From Sphingomonas hylomeconis (GTDB lineage: Bacteria; Pseudomonadota; Alphaproteobacteria; Sphingomonadales; Sphingomonadaceae), in assembly GCF_025370105.1 (NCBI RefSeq), contig NZ_JANQBK010000001.1, forward strand, positions 620,001 to 684,000: a stretch of 64,000 bases of DNA. Reading direction: 5' to 3'. This document shows positions 16,122 through 24,056 of this stretch, one piece after another. Each line of letters opens with the position of its first letter. Within the stretch, counting starts at the first letter, position 1. The position numbers were made by a program, and so were the translations under genes. Below the pieces are notes generated by a model that saw nothing but the letters and a program-made list of their open reading frames with translations, made no database searches and was not told the DNA's origin.

Positions 16122-17579
16122 TCAGATCATCCGCTCGGCGAGCAGCGCGAACTGGTCGATCTGCACGACATCGTCCTGATCGGTCAGCTTGGTCGGATAA
16201 TCGCCGGTGAAGCAGGCGTCGCAATGGCTTGGCCGGATCGCGTTGCGCTGCGGCTCGCCGAGTGCCTTGTACAGCCCGTCGATCGAGACGAACGCCAGGC
16301 TGTCGGCCTGGATATAGGTGTTCATCTCCTCGATGTTCATGTTCGCCGCGAGCAGCTTGGCGCGTTCCGGCGTGTCGACGCCGTAGAAGCACGAATGACG
16401 CGTCGGCGGGCTGGCGATGCGCATATGCACTTCCGCCGCGCCGGCATCGCGCATCATCTGCACGATCTTCAGGCTCGTCGTGCCACGGACGATCGAATCG
16501 TCGATCAGCACGATCTTCTTGCCCTTGATCAGCGCGCGATTGGCATTGTGCTTGAGCTTCACGCCGAGGTGACGGACCTCGTTGTTCGGCTGGATGAAGG
16601 TACGGCCGACATAATGCGAGCGGATGATGCCGAGCTCGAACGGGATGCCCGATTGTTGTGCGTAGCCCAGCGCGGCGGGCGTGCCCGAATCCGGCACGGG
16701 GATGACGAGATCGGCATCGACCGGGCTCTCGATCGCCAGTTGCGCGCCGATCGCCTTGCGCACCGTATAGACGCTCTGATCGTCCGAGATCGAATCCGGC
16801 CGCGAGAAATAGACGAATTCGAAGATGCAAGGGCGCGGCGCGACGGGCGCGAACGGGCGGTGCGAGGTGACCTGGTCGCCCTTGACGATGACCAGTTCGC
16901 CCGGATCGATCGAGCGCACGAATTCCGCGCCGCAGACGTCGAGCGCGACGGTTTCCGAGGCGAAGATCACGGCATTGCCGAGCTTGCCCATCACCAGCGG
17001 GCGGATGCCGAGCGGATCGCGGCAGGCGATCATGCCCTCGGGCGTCATCACGATCAGCGAATAGGCGCCCTCGACCTGCTTCAGCGCATCGATGAACTTG
17101 TCGACCACAGTGCGATAATTGCTCGTCGCGACGAGGTGGATGATCGTCTCGGTATCGCTGGTCGACTGGAAGATCGAGCCGCGCCGCACGAGATCGCGCC
17201 GGATGCGCATCGCGTTCGAGATATTGCCGTTATGCGCGATGGCGAAGCCGCCGCTGGCCAGATCGGCGTAGAGCGGCTGGACGTTGCGCAGCGCCGTCTC
17301 ACCCGTCGTCGAATAGCGCACATGGCCGCAGGCTACGGTGCCGCGCAGCGCGAAGATCACGTCGTCGCGGTCGAAATTGCCCGCGACATGGCCCATCGCG
17401 CGATGCGTGTGGAACTCCTGGCCGTCGAAGCTGGTGATGCCGGCCGCCTCCTGGCCGCGGTGCTGCAGCGCGTGCAGCCCCAGGGCAACGAGCGCGGCCG
17501 CGCCCTCGCTGCCGGAAACACCGAACACGCCGCACTCTTCGCGCAGCTTGTCATCGTCATAGGGATTGGTTGTCAGCAT
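16122..17579 (-). CDS. purF: Amidophosphoribosyltransferase
   Basis: PurF transfers the amide nitrogen of glutamine to PRPP, the first committed step of purine synthesis. With ATG at 17579 the protein is 485 residues and starts MLTTNPYDDDKLREECGVFG; Cys16 would become the N-terminal nucleophile after removal of a 15-residue propeptide. Visible motifs are the glutaminase GxxxGHVRYSTTG and HNGNISN, the PRPP loop VLIDDSIVRGTTS and the Cys-rich tail typical of the family. Upstream in-frame ATGs would add an unconserved extension. It is divergent from the small Rho_N gene. Confidence 0.96.
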   Translation of the reverse strand: MLTTNPYDDDKLREECGVFGVSGSEGAAALVALGLHALQHRGQEAAGITSFDGQEFHTHRAMGHVAGNFDRDDVIFALRGTVACGHVRYSTTGETALRNVQPLYADLASGGFAIAHNGNISNAMRIRRDLVRRGSIFQSTSDTETIIHLVATSNYRTVVDKFIDALKQVEGAYSLIVMTPEGMIACRDPLGIRPLVMGKLGNAVIFASETVALDVCGAEFVRSIDPGELVIVKGDQVTSHRPFAPVAPRPCIFEFVYFSRPDSISDDQSVYTVRKAIGAQLAIESPVDADLVIPVPDSGTPAALGYAQQSGIPFELGIIRSHYVGRTFIQPNNEVRHLGVKLKHNANRALIKGKKIVLIDDSIVRGTTSLKIVQMMRDAGAAEVHMRIASPPTRHSCFYGVDTPERAKLLAANMNIEEMNTYIQADSLAFVSIDGLYKALGEPQRNAIRPSHCDACFTGDYPTKLTDQDDVVQIDQFALLAERMI

Positions 17580-17712
17580 GGCGCCCTTTGGGGGTGGGTA
17601 GCGTCGCGCTGGCATATAGGGAGGCGATCCGGCTTTGTCGCGCTTTTGTAAGATTTGGCGGGAGCAATCCGTCGCATCGCCCGTTTTCGGCGGATTAGCG
17701 GAGGAGATCGGC

Positions 17713-17961
17713 ATGGCCAAGGATCACGGGCCGAGCGTCAAGGACGACAAATTGTACGAGGATCTGCGCCGGGACGGTGCGTCGCCGGAGAAAGCGGCGC
17801 GAATCGCCAATGCCAAGGCGGCGGGTACGCTGAAGGCCGGCGGCGGCAAGCTGGAGGAGCGGACCAAGGCGGACCTGATGAAGGAAGCGCGCGAGATCGG
17901 CATCGCGGGGCGGTCGACGATGGACAAGGCGGCGTTGGTGAAGGCGATCCGCAAGGGGTAA
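17713..17961 (+). CDS. Small Rho_N (SAP-like) domain protein
   Basis: An 82-residue basic protein. The first half (MAKDHGPSVKDDKLYEDLRR, then DGASPEKAARIANAKAAG) matches the small stress-type proteins of sphingomonads, and the second half (ERTKADLMKEAREIGIAGRS, then TMDKAALVKAIRKG) is a Rho-termination-factor N-terminal/SAP-like helical domain that usually contacts nucleic acid. A strong Shine-Dalgarno (GGAGGAGAT) fixes the ATG at 17713. Its precise role is unknown; similar proteins are often annotated simply as Rho termination factor, which overstates the evidence. Confidence 0.85.
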   Translation: MAKDHGPSVKDDKLYEDLRRDGASPEKAARIANAKAAGTLKAGGGKLEERTKADLMKEAREIGIAGRSTMDKAALVKAIRKG

Positions 17962-18092
17962 CTGCTCCCCTCCCTGGAAGGGAGGGGCTGGGGGTGGGTA
18001 GAGGCCGGGTGTACGGCAACGTCATACCCGGACCCGCCGTATCGCGTCCATCCACCCACCCCCGGCCCCTCCCTTGCAGGGAGGGGAGAAAG
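17962..18092. repeat. Paired intergenic palindrome (CCCCTCCCT class)
   Basis: CTCCCCTCCCTGGAAGGGAG..GGGGGTGGG at the left and CCACCCACCCCCGGCCCCTC..CCTTGCAGGGAGGGG at the right form a large inverted pair around a ~60-base linker that has its own GGGTCCGG/CCGGACCC-like symmetry. This is a dispersed element class distinct from the CACCCCGGA pairs. Confidence 0.75.
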
Positions 18093-18100
18093 TAGCGCGT

Positions 18101-18186
18101 CCCGTCATCCCAGCGAAAGCTGGGATCTTTGTGGGTCAGGCGCCGCCCTTCCCCCATGGATATCCCAGCATGCGCTGGGATGACGG
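18101..18186. repeat. Paired intergenic palindrome (CATCCCAGC class)
   Basis: CGTCATCCCAGCGAAAGCTG..GGAT and its partner ATCCCAGCATGCGCTGGGAT..GACGG are two hairpins in inverted orientation. With the neighbouring element at 17962-18092 the 250-base gap before hisI is filled almost wholly by repeats. Confidence 0.75.
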
Positions 18187-18213
18187 CGTTGCGTTGGGGT
18201 AGTAGGAGGGGCC

Positions 18214-18576
18214 ATGACCGACCCCCGCGACACCGGCCTGGTGCTGAACCCCAAATACGACGCCGCCGGCCTGATCACCGCTGTCGCCACCGATCGCACC
18301 AGCGGCGAGCTGCTGATGCTCGCGCATATGAACGCCGAGGCGCTCGCCGCGACGATCGCTACGCGCGAGGCGCATTTCTGGTCGCGCAGCCGCGGCGCGC
18401 TGTGGAAGAAGGGCGAGAGTTCCGGCCATGTGCTGCACGTCGCCGAGATCCGCATCGATTGCGATCAGGATGCGGTATGGCTGATCGTCGATGCCGCTGG
18501 CCCGGCCTGCCACACCGGCGCGCGCAGCTGTTTCTTCCGCCGGATCGACGGGGACGCGCTGAGCCCGGTGGCATGA
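18214..18576 (+). CDS. hisI: Phosphoribosyl-AMP cyclohydrolase
   Basis: HisI opens the adenine ring of phosphoribosyl-AMP in histidine synthesis. The 120-residue protein carries the Mg/Zn motifs [10 protein letters not shown] (about 85-94) and [12 protein letters not shown] (about 101-112) and the substrate segment [19 protein letters not shown]. It is the stand-alone form without a fused HisE domain. The stop overlaps the start of the downstream lipoprotein gene (ATGA). It is not within a his operon in this window. Confidence 0.96.
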   Translation: MTDPRDTGLVLNPKYDAAGLITAVATDRTSGELLMLAHMNAEALAATIATREAHFWSRSRGALWKKGESSGHVLHVAEIRIDCDQDAVWLIVDAAGPACHTGARSCFFRRIDGDALSPVA

Positions 18577-19082
18577 GGCGAGCAGTGCTCGCGCTGCTGC
18601 TGCTCGGCGCCTGTGCGCAGCAGCCGGCGGCCGCGCCGTCGCCGCGCCCCACGCCTGCCGCCGGACTCGAGGCGGCGGCAATCGAGGCCGGGCTGGTGAC
18701 CGATCCGGCCAGCACGGACCTAACCGGCCTGTACGCGCGCGACACCGACCGGCTGTGCATCGTGCCGGCGGCAACCGATTATCGCATCGGCGTGTCGATC
18801 GATTACGGCGAGGACCAATATTGTTCGGGGAGCGGCACGGTGGCGCGGGCCGGCGAGACGCTCAAAGTCGACTTTCCCGGCGCGCCGGGCTGCACGTTCG
18901 CGGCGCGCTTCGACGGCGATCGCATCGCCTTTCCCGGGCGCGTGCCGGAGGCCTGCCAGACCCTGTGCCGCAAGCGCGCCTCGATCGCCGCATTGGGCGT
19001 CGACCGGCTGAGCGATTCCACCGCCGAAGCCTCCACGCTGCGCGATGCCAAGGGGCGGCTGCTGTGCAGCACGGGCGGTTGA
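18573..19082 (+). CDS. Putative lipoprotein of unknown function
   Basis: A 169-residue protein with a lipoprotein signal peptide: [14 protein letters not shown] has a good lipobox (LGAC) with Cys14 as the lipidated residue, then a Pro/Ala-rich linker ([16 protein letters not shown]) and a compact domain with five or six cysteines (for example [26 protein letters not shown]). Probable location is a membrane leaflet facing the periplasm. It overlaps the hisI stop by four bases, so translation is coupled, though a metabolic link is not evident. No named family recognised. Confidence 0.75.
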   Translation: MRRAVLALLLLGACAQQPAAAPSPRPTPAAGLEAAAIEAGLVTDPASTDLTGLYARDTDRLCIVPAATDYRIGVSIDYGEDQYCSGSGTVARAGETLKVDFPGAPGCTFAARFDGDRIAFPGRVPEACQTLCRKRASIAALGVDRLSDSTAEASTLRDAKGRLLCSTGG

Positions 19083-19096
19083 CGTTCACGTAAACG
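19083..19096. promoter_or_regulatory. Candidate MerR/LiuR-type operator
   Basis: CGTTCACGTAAACG is a near-perfect dyad (CGTT.ACGT.AACG) 17 bases upstream of a MerR-family gene that leads an acyl-CoA dehydrogenase. LiuR-type MerR regulators of branched-chain acyl-CoA degradation bind similar ACGTAAACG-containing sites. Sequence symmetry is direct, the assignment is inferred. Confidence 0.5.
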
Positions 19097-19113
19097 GAAT
19101 TACATATGGGGTC

Positions 19114-19536
19114 ATGTCGAACACGGATTATGCCCCCGCCTATGTGGTCGTCCCGCCGGCCGACGATCGCGCGCATTTTTCGATTTCCGATCTCTCGGCC
19201 GAATTCGACGTCACGGCGCGCGCGCTGCGCTTCTACGAAGACGAAGGCTTGATCGCCCCCGAGCGTCGCGGCACGGCGCGGATCTATTCGCATCGCGATC
19301 GCGCGCGGCTGGCCTGGATCCTGCGCGGCAAGCGCGTCGGCTTTTCGCTCACCGAAATCCGCGAGATGATCGATCTCTACGATCTCGGCGACGGTCGCAA
19401 GGCGCAGCGCGAAGTGACGATCGACCGCTGCCGTGAGCGGATCCGGCTGCTCGATTCGCAGAAGCGCGATATCGATGCGGCCATCGCCGAACTGACCGAT
19501 TTCATCGCCGTCATCGCCCAAACAAAGAACGCCTGA
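19114..19536 (+). CDS. MerR family transcriptional regulator (LiuR-like)
   Basis: A 140-residue regulator with an N-terminal MerR helix-turn-helix and wing (FSISDLSAEFDVTARALRFY, EDEGLIAPERRGTARIYSHR) and a C-terminal coiled-coil dimerisation helix. The effector domain is short and has no metal-binding Cys pattern, like the LiuR/SoxR-unlike subset that controls acyl-CoA catabolism. It lies 10 bases upstream of the acyl-CoA dehydrogenase gene, probably in one operon and autoregulated through the dyad at 19083-19096. Confidence 0.88.
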   Translation: MSNTDYAPAYVVVPPADDRAHFSISDLSAEFDVTARALRFYEDEGLIAPERRGTARIYSHRDRARLAWILRGKRVGFSLTEIREMIDLYDLGDGRKAQREVTIDRCRERIRLLDSQKRDIDAAIAELTDFIAVIAQTKNA

Positions 19537-19546
19537 AGGAACCATC

Positions 19547-21349
19547 ATGCCCCAGTTCACGCCCCCGGTGCGCGACACCCGCTTCGTCCTCGAGCATGTC
19601 ATCGGGCTCGCCGATCACGCCGCGCTGCCCGGCTTCCAGAATGCCACGCCCGACGTGGTCGATGCCGTGCTCGACGAAGGCGGCAAGTTCGTCGCCGAAG
19701 TCCTGTTCCCGCTCAATGCCAGTGGCGACCAGGAAGGCTGCACACGGCACGAGGACGGATCGGTCACTACGCCCAAGGGCTTCAAGGAAGCTTATACGCA
19801 GTTCGTCGAATCGGGCTGGGGCACGCTGTCCGGTCCGGAGGAATTCGGCGGACAAGGCATGCCGCACGTCATCTCGATGGCGTTCCAGGAATATATGATC
19901 TCGGCCAACATGGCGTTCGCCATGTATCCCGGCCTGACGCACGGCGCGACCGCGGCGCTGCTGGTCAAGGGCACGGACGCGCAGAAGGCGATGTACGTCC
20001 CCAACATGGTCAGCGGGAAGTGGGGCGGCACGATGAACCTCACCGAGCCGCAGTGCGGCACCGATCTCGGCCTGATCCGCACCCGCGCCGAGCCGCAGGC
20101 CGATGGCAGCTATGCCATCACCGGCACCAAGATCTTCATCTCGAGCGGCGAGCATGACCTGACCGAGAACATCATCCATCTCGTGCTCGCAAAGACCCCG
20201 GGCGCGCCGGAAAGCTCGAAGGGCATCTCGCTGTTCGTAGTGCCCAAGTTCATCGTCAACGAAGACGGGTCGCTCGGCGCGCGCAACGCGCTCAGCTGCG
20301 GGTCGATCGAGCATAAAATGGGCATCCACGCCAATTCGACCTGCGTGATGAACTATGACGGCGCCACCGGCTGGCTGGTCGGCGAGGAGATGAAGGGCCT
20401 CGCTGCGATGTTCATCATGATGAACGCGGCGCGCCTCGGCGTGGGCCTGCAGGGCCTGGGCATCGCCGAAGTGGCGTATCAGAATGCGGTGCAATATGCG
20501 CAGGATCGCCGCCAGGGCCGCGCGCTGACCGGCCCCAAGGAGCCGAACGAGAAGGCGGACACGCTGTTCGTCCATCCCGACGTGCGCCGCATGCTGATGG
20601 AAGCCAAGGCGATGACCGAAGGCTTGCGCGCGCTGTGCCTGTGGGTCGCGGTGCAGGCCGATCTCGAGCACGCCGCGCCGACCGACGAGGAGAAGCAGCT
20701 GGCGGGCGATCTGCTCGGCCTGCTGACGCCGGTGATCAAGGGCTATGGCACCGACAAGGGCTATGAGATCGCGACCAACGCGCAGCAGGTCTATGGCGGC
20801 CACGGCTATATCGCCGAATGGGGCATGGAGCAGTATGTCCGCGATGCGCGCATCGCGATGATCTACGAAGGCACCAACGGCGTGCAGGCGATGGATCTGG
20901 TCGGCCGCAAGCTGGCCTCCAACGGCGGCCGTGCGGTGCAGGCGTTCTTCAAGCTGGTCGGCGAGGATGTCGCCGCGGCCAAGGCGGTGCCGGAAACCGC
21001 GGCGTTCGCCGAGGCGCTGGAAAAGGCCAGTGGCCAGCTGCAGGCGGCGACGATGTGGTTCATGCAGAACGGCATGCAGAACCCGGACAATGTCGGCGCC
21101 GGCGCCTATAGCTATATGCAGATCATGGGGCTGGTCTCGACCGGGCTGATGTGGCTGCGCATGGCTTCGGCGGCGGTCAAGCTGAAGGCGGCAGGCGAGG
21201 GCGATGCCGCTTTCCTCGACGCCAAGCTGATGACCGCGCGCTTCTTCGCCGAGCGCATCCTGCCGGATGCAGGCGCGCTGCGCCGCAAGATCGAGGGCGG
21301 CAGCGAATCGCTGATGGCGCTCCCGGTCGAGGCATTCCTGGCGGCGTAA
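19547..21349 (+). CDS. Acyl-CoA dehydrogenase with C-terminal domain (DmdC-like family)
   Basis: A 600-residue FAD-dependent acyl-CoA dehydrogenase of the large family with an extra C-terminal domain (related to 3-methylmercaptopropionyl-CoA dehydrogenase DmdC). FAD/substrate motifs MNLTEPQCGTDLG and ITGTKIFISSGEH are near 165-205, and the catalytic Glu lies in IYEGTNGVQAMDL near 445. The first step of beta-oxidation of an unknown acyl-CoA is the likely reaction; the substrate cannot be read. It is transcribed behind the MerR regulator. Confidence 0.92.
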   Translation: MPQFTPPVRDTRFVLEHVIGLADHAALPGFQNATPDVVDAVLDEGGKFVAEVLFPLNASGDQEGCTRHEDGSVTTPKGFKEAYTQFVESGWGTLSGPEEFGGQGMPHVISMAFQEYMISANMAFAMYPGLTHGATAALLVKGTDAQKAMYVPNMVSGKWGGTMNLTEPQCGTDLGLIRTRAEPQADGSYAITGTKIFISSGEHDLTENIIHLVLAKTPGAPESSKGISLFVVPKFIVNEDGSLGARNALSCGSIEHKMGIHANSTCVMNYDGATGWLVGEEMKGLAAMFIMMNAARLGVGLQGLGIAEVAYQNAVQYAQDRRQGRALTGPKEPNEKADTLFVHPDVRRMLMEAKAMTEGLRALCLWVAVQADLEHAAPTDEEKQLAGDLLGLLTPVIKGYGTDKGYEIATNAQQVYGGHGYIAEWGMEQYVRDARIAMIYEGTNGVQAMDLVGRKLASNGGRAVQAFFKLVGEDVAAAKAVPETAAFAEALEKASGQLQAATMWFMQNGMQNPDNVGAGAYSYMQIMGLVSTGLMWLRMASAAVKLKAAGEGDAAFLDAKLMTARFFAERILPDAGALRRKIEGGSESLMALPVEAFLAA

Positions 21350-21360
21350 ACCGCGCACCT

Positions 21361-21380
21361 TCCCCGGCGATGGCCGGGGA
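21361..21380. terminator. Hairpin between convergent genes (CCCCGGC class)
   Basis: TCCCCGGCGATGGCCGGGGA is a perfect 8-bp stem with a four-base loop located between the convergent acyl-CoA dehydrogenase and glycosylase genes. It belongs to the same dispersed class as the elements at 9413-9430 and 11612-11629. It has no long T run, so a terminator role is likely but unproven. Confidence 0.5.
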
Positions 21381-21393
21381 AGGGCTGGCTGTT

Positions 21394-22560
21394 CTAGGCG
21401 GTCGGCAGCACGACGCCATCGAGCGCCAGCCAGCCGGCCATCCGCTCGAGTTCGATCGTCAGCCGGTCGCGCGTGTCGGGCGGCGCGCCCGGCTCAAGAT
21501 GGATGCGGTGCGCCAGCAAGCGGCCGTTCTGGCGATCGGCCTTGAGATCGACGCGCGCGACCAGCGCGTCGTCGAGCAGCAACGGCAGCACGTAATAGCC
21601 GTGCACGCGTTTCTCCGCCGGGACGTAGATCTCGATGCGGTAGCGGAAACCGAACAGCCGTTCGGCGCGGTCGCGTTCCCAGATCAGCGGGTCGAACGGG
21701 GCGAGGAGCGCGGCACCCTCGATCCGGCGCGGGCGGCGCGCGTCGCGGTGGAAATAGGCGGTCTTGGGCCAGCCGGCGACCTGCGTGGGGAGCAGCACGC
21801 CTGCCTCGACCAGATCGGCCACGGCGCTGCGCGTCTCGACGACGCCGAGCCGGAAATAATCGCGCAGGTCGGTCTCGGTGGCGACGCCCATCGCGATCGC
21901 CGCGCGCTCGACCAGTGCGCGGTGGGCATCTTCCTCGGACGGGGTGGGCAGGGCGAGGATCGCCGGCGGGATGACACGGTCGGTGAGGTCGTAGACACGC
22001 TCGAAGCTGCGCCGCCGCGTCGCCGTGGTGATATGGCCGGCCCAGAACAGCCATTCCAGCGCACGCTTGGTATCCCCCCAGGCCCACCAGCCGGTGCCGC
22101 TTCTGCCTTCGGTGAAATCGGACGCGGCGAGCGGGCCGTCGGCACGGAGGCGGTCGAGGATCAGCTGTGCCTCGGCGCGTCCTTCGGTGGCGTAGCGCCG
22201 CATCGCCGCCCAGCCATAGTCGCCGCGATCGGCGCGGGCCATGCGCCAGCGCAGCAGCGGGTGCAGCTCGAGCGGCAGCAAAGAGGCTTCGTGCGCCCAA
22301 TATTCGAACAGCCGGCGCTCGCTCTTGCGGCCCCAGGCGGCGCGATCGAGCAAGGTGCGGTCATAGCTGCCGAGGCGCGAGAAGGCGGGCAGGTAATGCG
22401 CGCGGGACAGGACGTTGACGCTGTCGATCTGGTGCAGCGCAAGCCGCGCGATGGTACGGCGCATCTGGGCCTGATCGACGCGTGCCGGATGCGGCTGGCC
22501 GAAGCCCTGCGCGGCGAGCGCGATGCGCCGCGCCTGGGGGAGGGAGAGCGTGTCGCTCAG
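21394..22560 (-). CDS. AlkX/YcaQ-like winged-helix DNA glycosylase
   Basis: A ~388-residue protein of the HTH_42 (YcaQ/AlkX) family, monofunctional glycosylases that unhook interstrand DNA crosslinks. The conserved catalytic-type QID motif is visible in LHQIDSVNVLSRAHYLPAFS, followed by tandem winged helices and the C-terminal ALLAPFDPLIWERDRAERLF barrel region. The best conserved N-terminus (SDTLSLPQARRIALAAQ) begins at a CTG at 22560 that overlaps the upstream TGA (CTGA). No ATG, GTG or TTG lies suitably close, so the start is uncertain. It is the last gene of a three-gene run behind an aldo/keto reductase. Confidence 0.85.
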   Translation of the reverse strand: MSDTLSLPQARRIALAAQGFGQPHPARVDQAQMRRTIARLALHQIDSVNVLSRAHYLPAFSRLGSYDRTLLDRAAWGRKSERRLFEYWAHEASLLPLELHPLLRWRMARADRGDYGWAAMRRYATEGRAEAQLILDRLRADGPLAASDFTEGRSGTGWWAWGDTKRALEWLFWAGHITTATRRRSFERVYDLTDRVIPPAILALPTPSEEDAHRALVERAAIAMGVATETDLRDYFRLGVVETRSAVADLVEAGVLLPTQVAGWPKTAYFHRDARRPRRIEGAALLAPFDPLIWERDRAERLFGFRYRIEIYVPAEKRVHGYYVLPLLLDDALVARVDLKADRQNGRLLAHRIHLEPGAPPDTRDRLTIELERMAGWLALDGVVLPTA

Positions 22561-22829
22561 GAATTTTCCGCCCGGTAGGCGGCGCGGTCGGCGGCATGGG
22601 CATAGTCCTCTGCCGCGCGGCGCGCGGCCGGATCCTTGAACGCGACGGCGGGATCGGGCGCGTCGCCGAGCGCGTGGAGCAGCGACCAGAGCGCGAAGCG
22701 GCGGCCGGGCTCCTTCTCCACGCCGAACGCGGTGCCGAGCTTTTCGACGCCGTGTTCGAACCCGGCATCGTCGAGCGTGGTCAGATCGGTGGTGCCGAAA
22801 TAATGCTGCAGCAGGATGTCGAGCTCCAT
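22557..22829 (-). CDS. Small conserved-looking protein of unknown function
   Basis: A 90-residue acidic helical protein (MELDILLQHYFGTTDLTTLD near the start, ending RAAYRAENS) with an aromatic GRRFALWSLLHALGDAPDP centre. I recognise no named family. The ATG overlaps the aldo/keto reductase stop (TGATG) and its own stop overlaps the glycosylase start region, so it is translationally coupled to both neighbours. Context hints at a partner or modulator of the glycosylase. Confidence 0.75.
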   Translation of the reverse strand: MELDILLQHYFGTTDLTTLDDAGFEHGVEKLGTAFGVEKEPGRRFALWSLLHALGDAPDPAVAFKDPAARRAAEDYAHAADRAAYRAENS

Positions 22830-23839
22830 CAGGCGAGATCCTCGCCCGGCAGCGTCTCGGTATCGATCTGCGCCTGCATCGCCGCGGCATAGCGGGCGCC
22901 GCGGATCGCGCCGGGGGCGAAGATCGCATCGATCTCGGCGAAGATGTCCTCGGGCAGAGCCATGGTCGCGGCGGCGACGTCTTCCTCGAGATGGCGGATG
23001 CTGCGCGTGCCGGGGATCGGGATGATGTGCTCGCCCCTGGCCAGCGTCCAGGCGATCGACAATTGCGCGGGCGTCATGCCGTGCCGCGCGGCGAGCGCGT
23101 CATAGGCGTCGACCGCCTGCAGATTGTGCGTCAGGTTGGGCTCGGTGAAGCGCGGCATCTGCGCGCGGATATCGTGCGCCGCATAATCGGCCTTGCGCAC
23201 TGCGCCGGCGAGCAGGCCGCGCGCGACGGGGGAGAAGGCGACGAAGGCGATGCCGAGTTCCCGGCAGGCGTCGAGCACGGCGAGCTCGGGATTGCGCACG
23301 ACCGGCGAATATTCGCTCTGCACGGCGGCGATCGGATGCACCGCCTGCGCGCGGCGGATCGTGGCGGCGGACATTTCGGACAGGCCGATCGCGCCGATCT
23401 TGCCCGCTTCCTTGAGCCGTACCAGCGCGCCGACCGACTCCTCGATCGGCACCTTTTTGTCGAGCCGGTGGAGATAGACGAGCGCGATATGATCGGTGCC
23501 GAGTCGATCGAGCGATCCTTCGACAGTGCGGGTGATGGCGTCGGGCGCGCCGTTCAGCGAGCGTTTGCCGTCGACGAAATCGAGCACGCATTTGGTGGTG
23601 AGCGTGACGGGTTCGCTGCGCGTGGCGAGCGCCTTGGCGACCAGGCGTTCGTTGTCGCCGAGGCCGTAGAGCGCAGCGGTGTCGAACAGGGTGATGCCGA
23701 GATCGACCGCGCGGTGGAGCAGCGCGATCGCGTCCGCCTCTTGCGGCGGGACGCCGTACGCATGGTTCAGGTTCATGCAGCCGAGGCCGATCGACGACAC
23801 GGTGTAAGGGCCGAGCGCGCGGGTGGGGAGAAGGGTCAT
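22829..23839 (-). CDS. Aldo/keto reductase
   Basis: A 336-residue NADPH-dependent aldo/keto reductase of the AKR13/YakC-like type, a TIM-barrel enzyme reducing aldehydes or ketones. The catalytic tetrad is visible: Asp/Tyr in LFDTAALYG (near 52-60), Lys in LTTKCVLDF (near 85) and His in VYLHRLDKKVP. The NADPH segment IPIPGTRSIRHLEED is near 275-290. First gene of a three-gene coupled run; a palindromic repeat lies upstream. Confidence 0.92.
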   Translation of the reverse strand: MTLLPTRALGPYTVSSIGLGCMNLNHAYGVPPQEADAIALLHRAVDLGITLFDTAALYGLGDNERLVAKALATRSEPVTLTTKCVLDFVDGKRSLNGAPDAITRTVEGSLDRLGTDHIALVYLHRLDKKVPIEESVGALVRLKEAGKIGAIGLSEMSAATIRRAQAVHPIAAVQSEYSPVVRNPELAVLDACRELGIAFVAFSPVARGLLAGAVRKADYAAHDIRAQMPRFTEPNLTHNLQAVDAYDALAARHGMTPAQLSIAWTLARGEHIIPIPGTRSIRHLEEDVAAATMALPEDIFAEIDAIFAPGAIRGARYAAAMQAQIDTETLPGEDLA

Positions 23840-23917
23840 GCGGGTGGCCTAATGGGGCAGGGTGGTCGGGGCAAGGATGGTTGGTTCGGGCTGGCGCGCG
23901 ATCATTGCTCAAACGAT

Positions 23918-24013
23918 GCGTCACCCCGGACTTGTTCCGGGGTCCACCCTGCCGGGTATCACACGCTTGAGCGTAACCGGCACAGTGGACCCCGGAACAA
24001 GTCCGGGGTGACG
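23918..24013. repeat. Paired intergenic palindrome (CACCCCGGA class)
   Basis: GCGTCACCCCGGACTTGTTC..CGGGGTCCACC on the left and GTGGACCCCGGAACAAGTCC..GGGGTGACG on the right, with a ~35-base linker. It is the most regular of the three pairs of this class in the window and lies between an efflux operon end and the aldo/keto reductase start. Confidence 0.85.
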
Positions 24014-24056
24014 ACGGGGGTGGAGGCGGCACAGCGTTGCCAAGACGGTTCAGGAC

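Noticed and set aside
15210..17651. 813-codon plus-strand open frame opposite purF and the SDR gene
   Set aside because: It is the antisense of two well-supported genes, rich in Arg/His/Asp/Gly as GC-rich shadows are, and has no domain.
19511..21358. 615-codon minus-strand open frame opposite the acyl-CoA dehydrogenase
   Set aside because: Shadow of a clear dehydrogenase gene; composition typical of antisense GC-rich frames.
13605..24013. CRISPR-like repetition
   Set aside because: The repeats are dispersed palindrome pairs with no regular spacing or unique spacers, and no cas gene is present.
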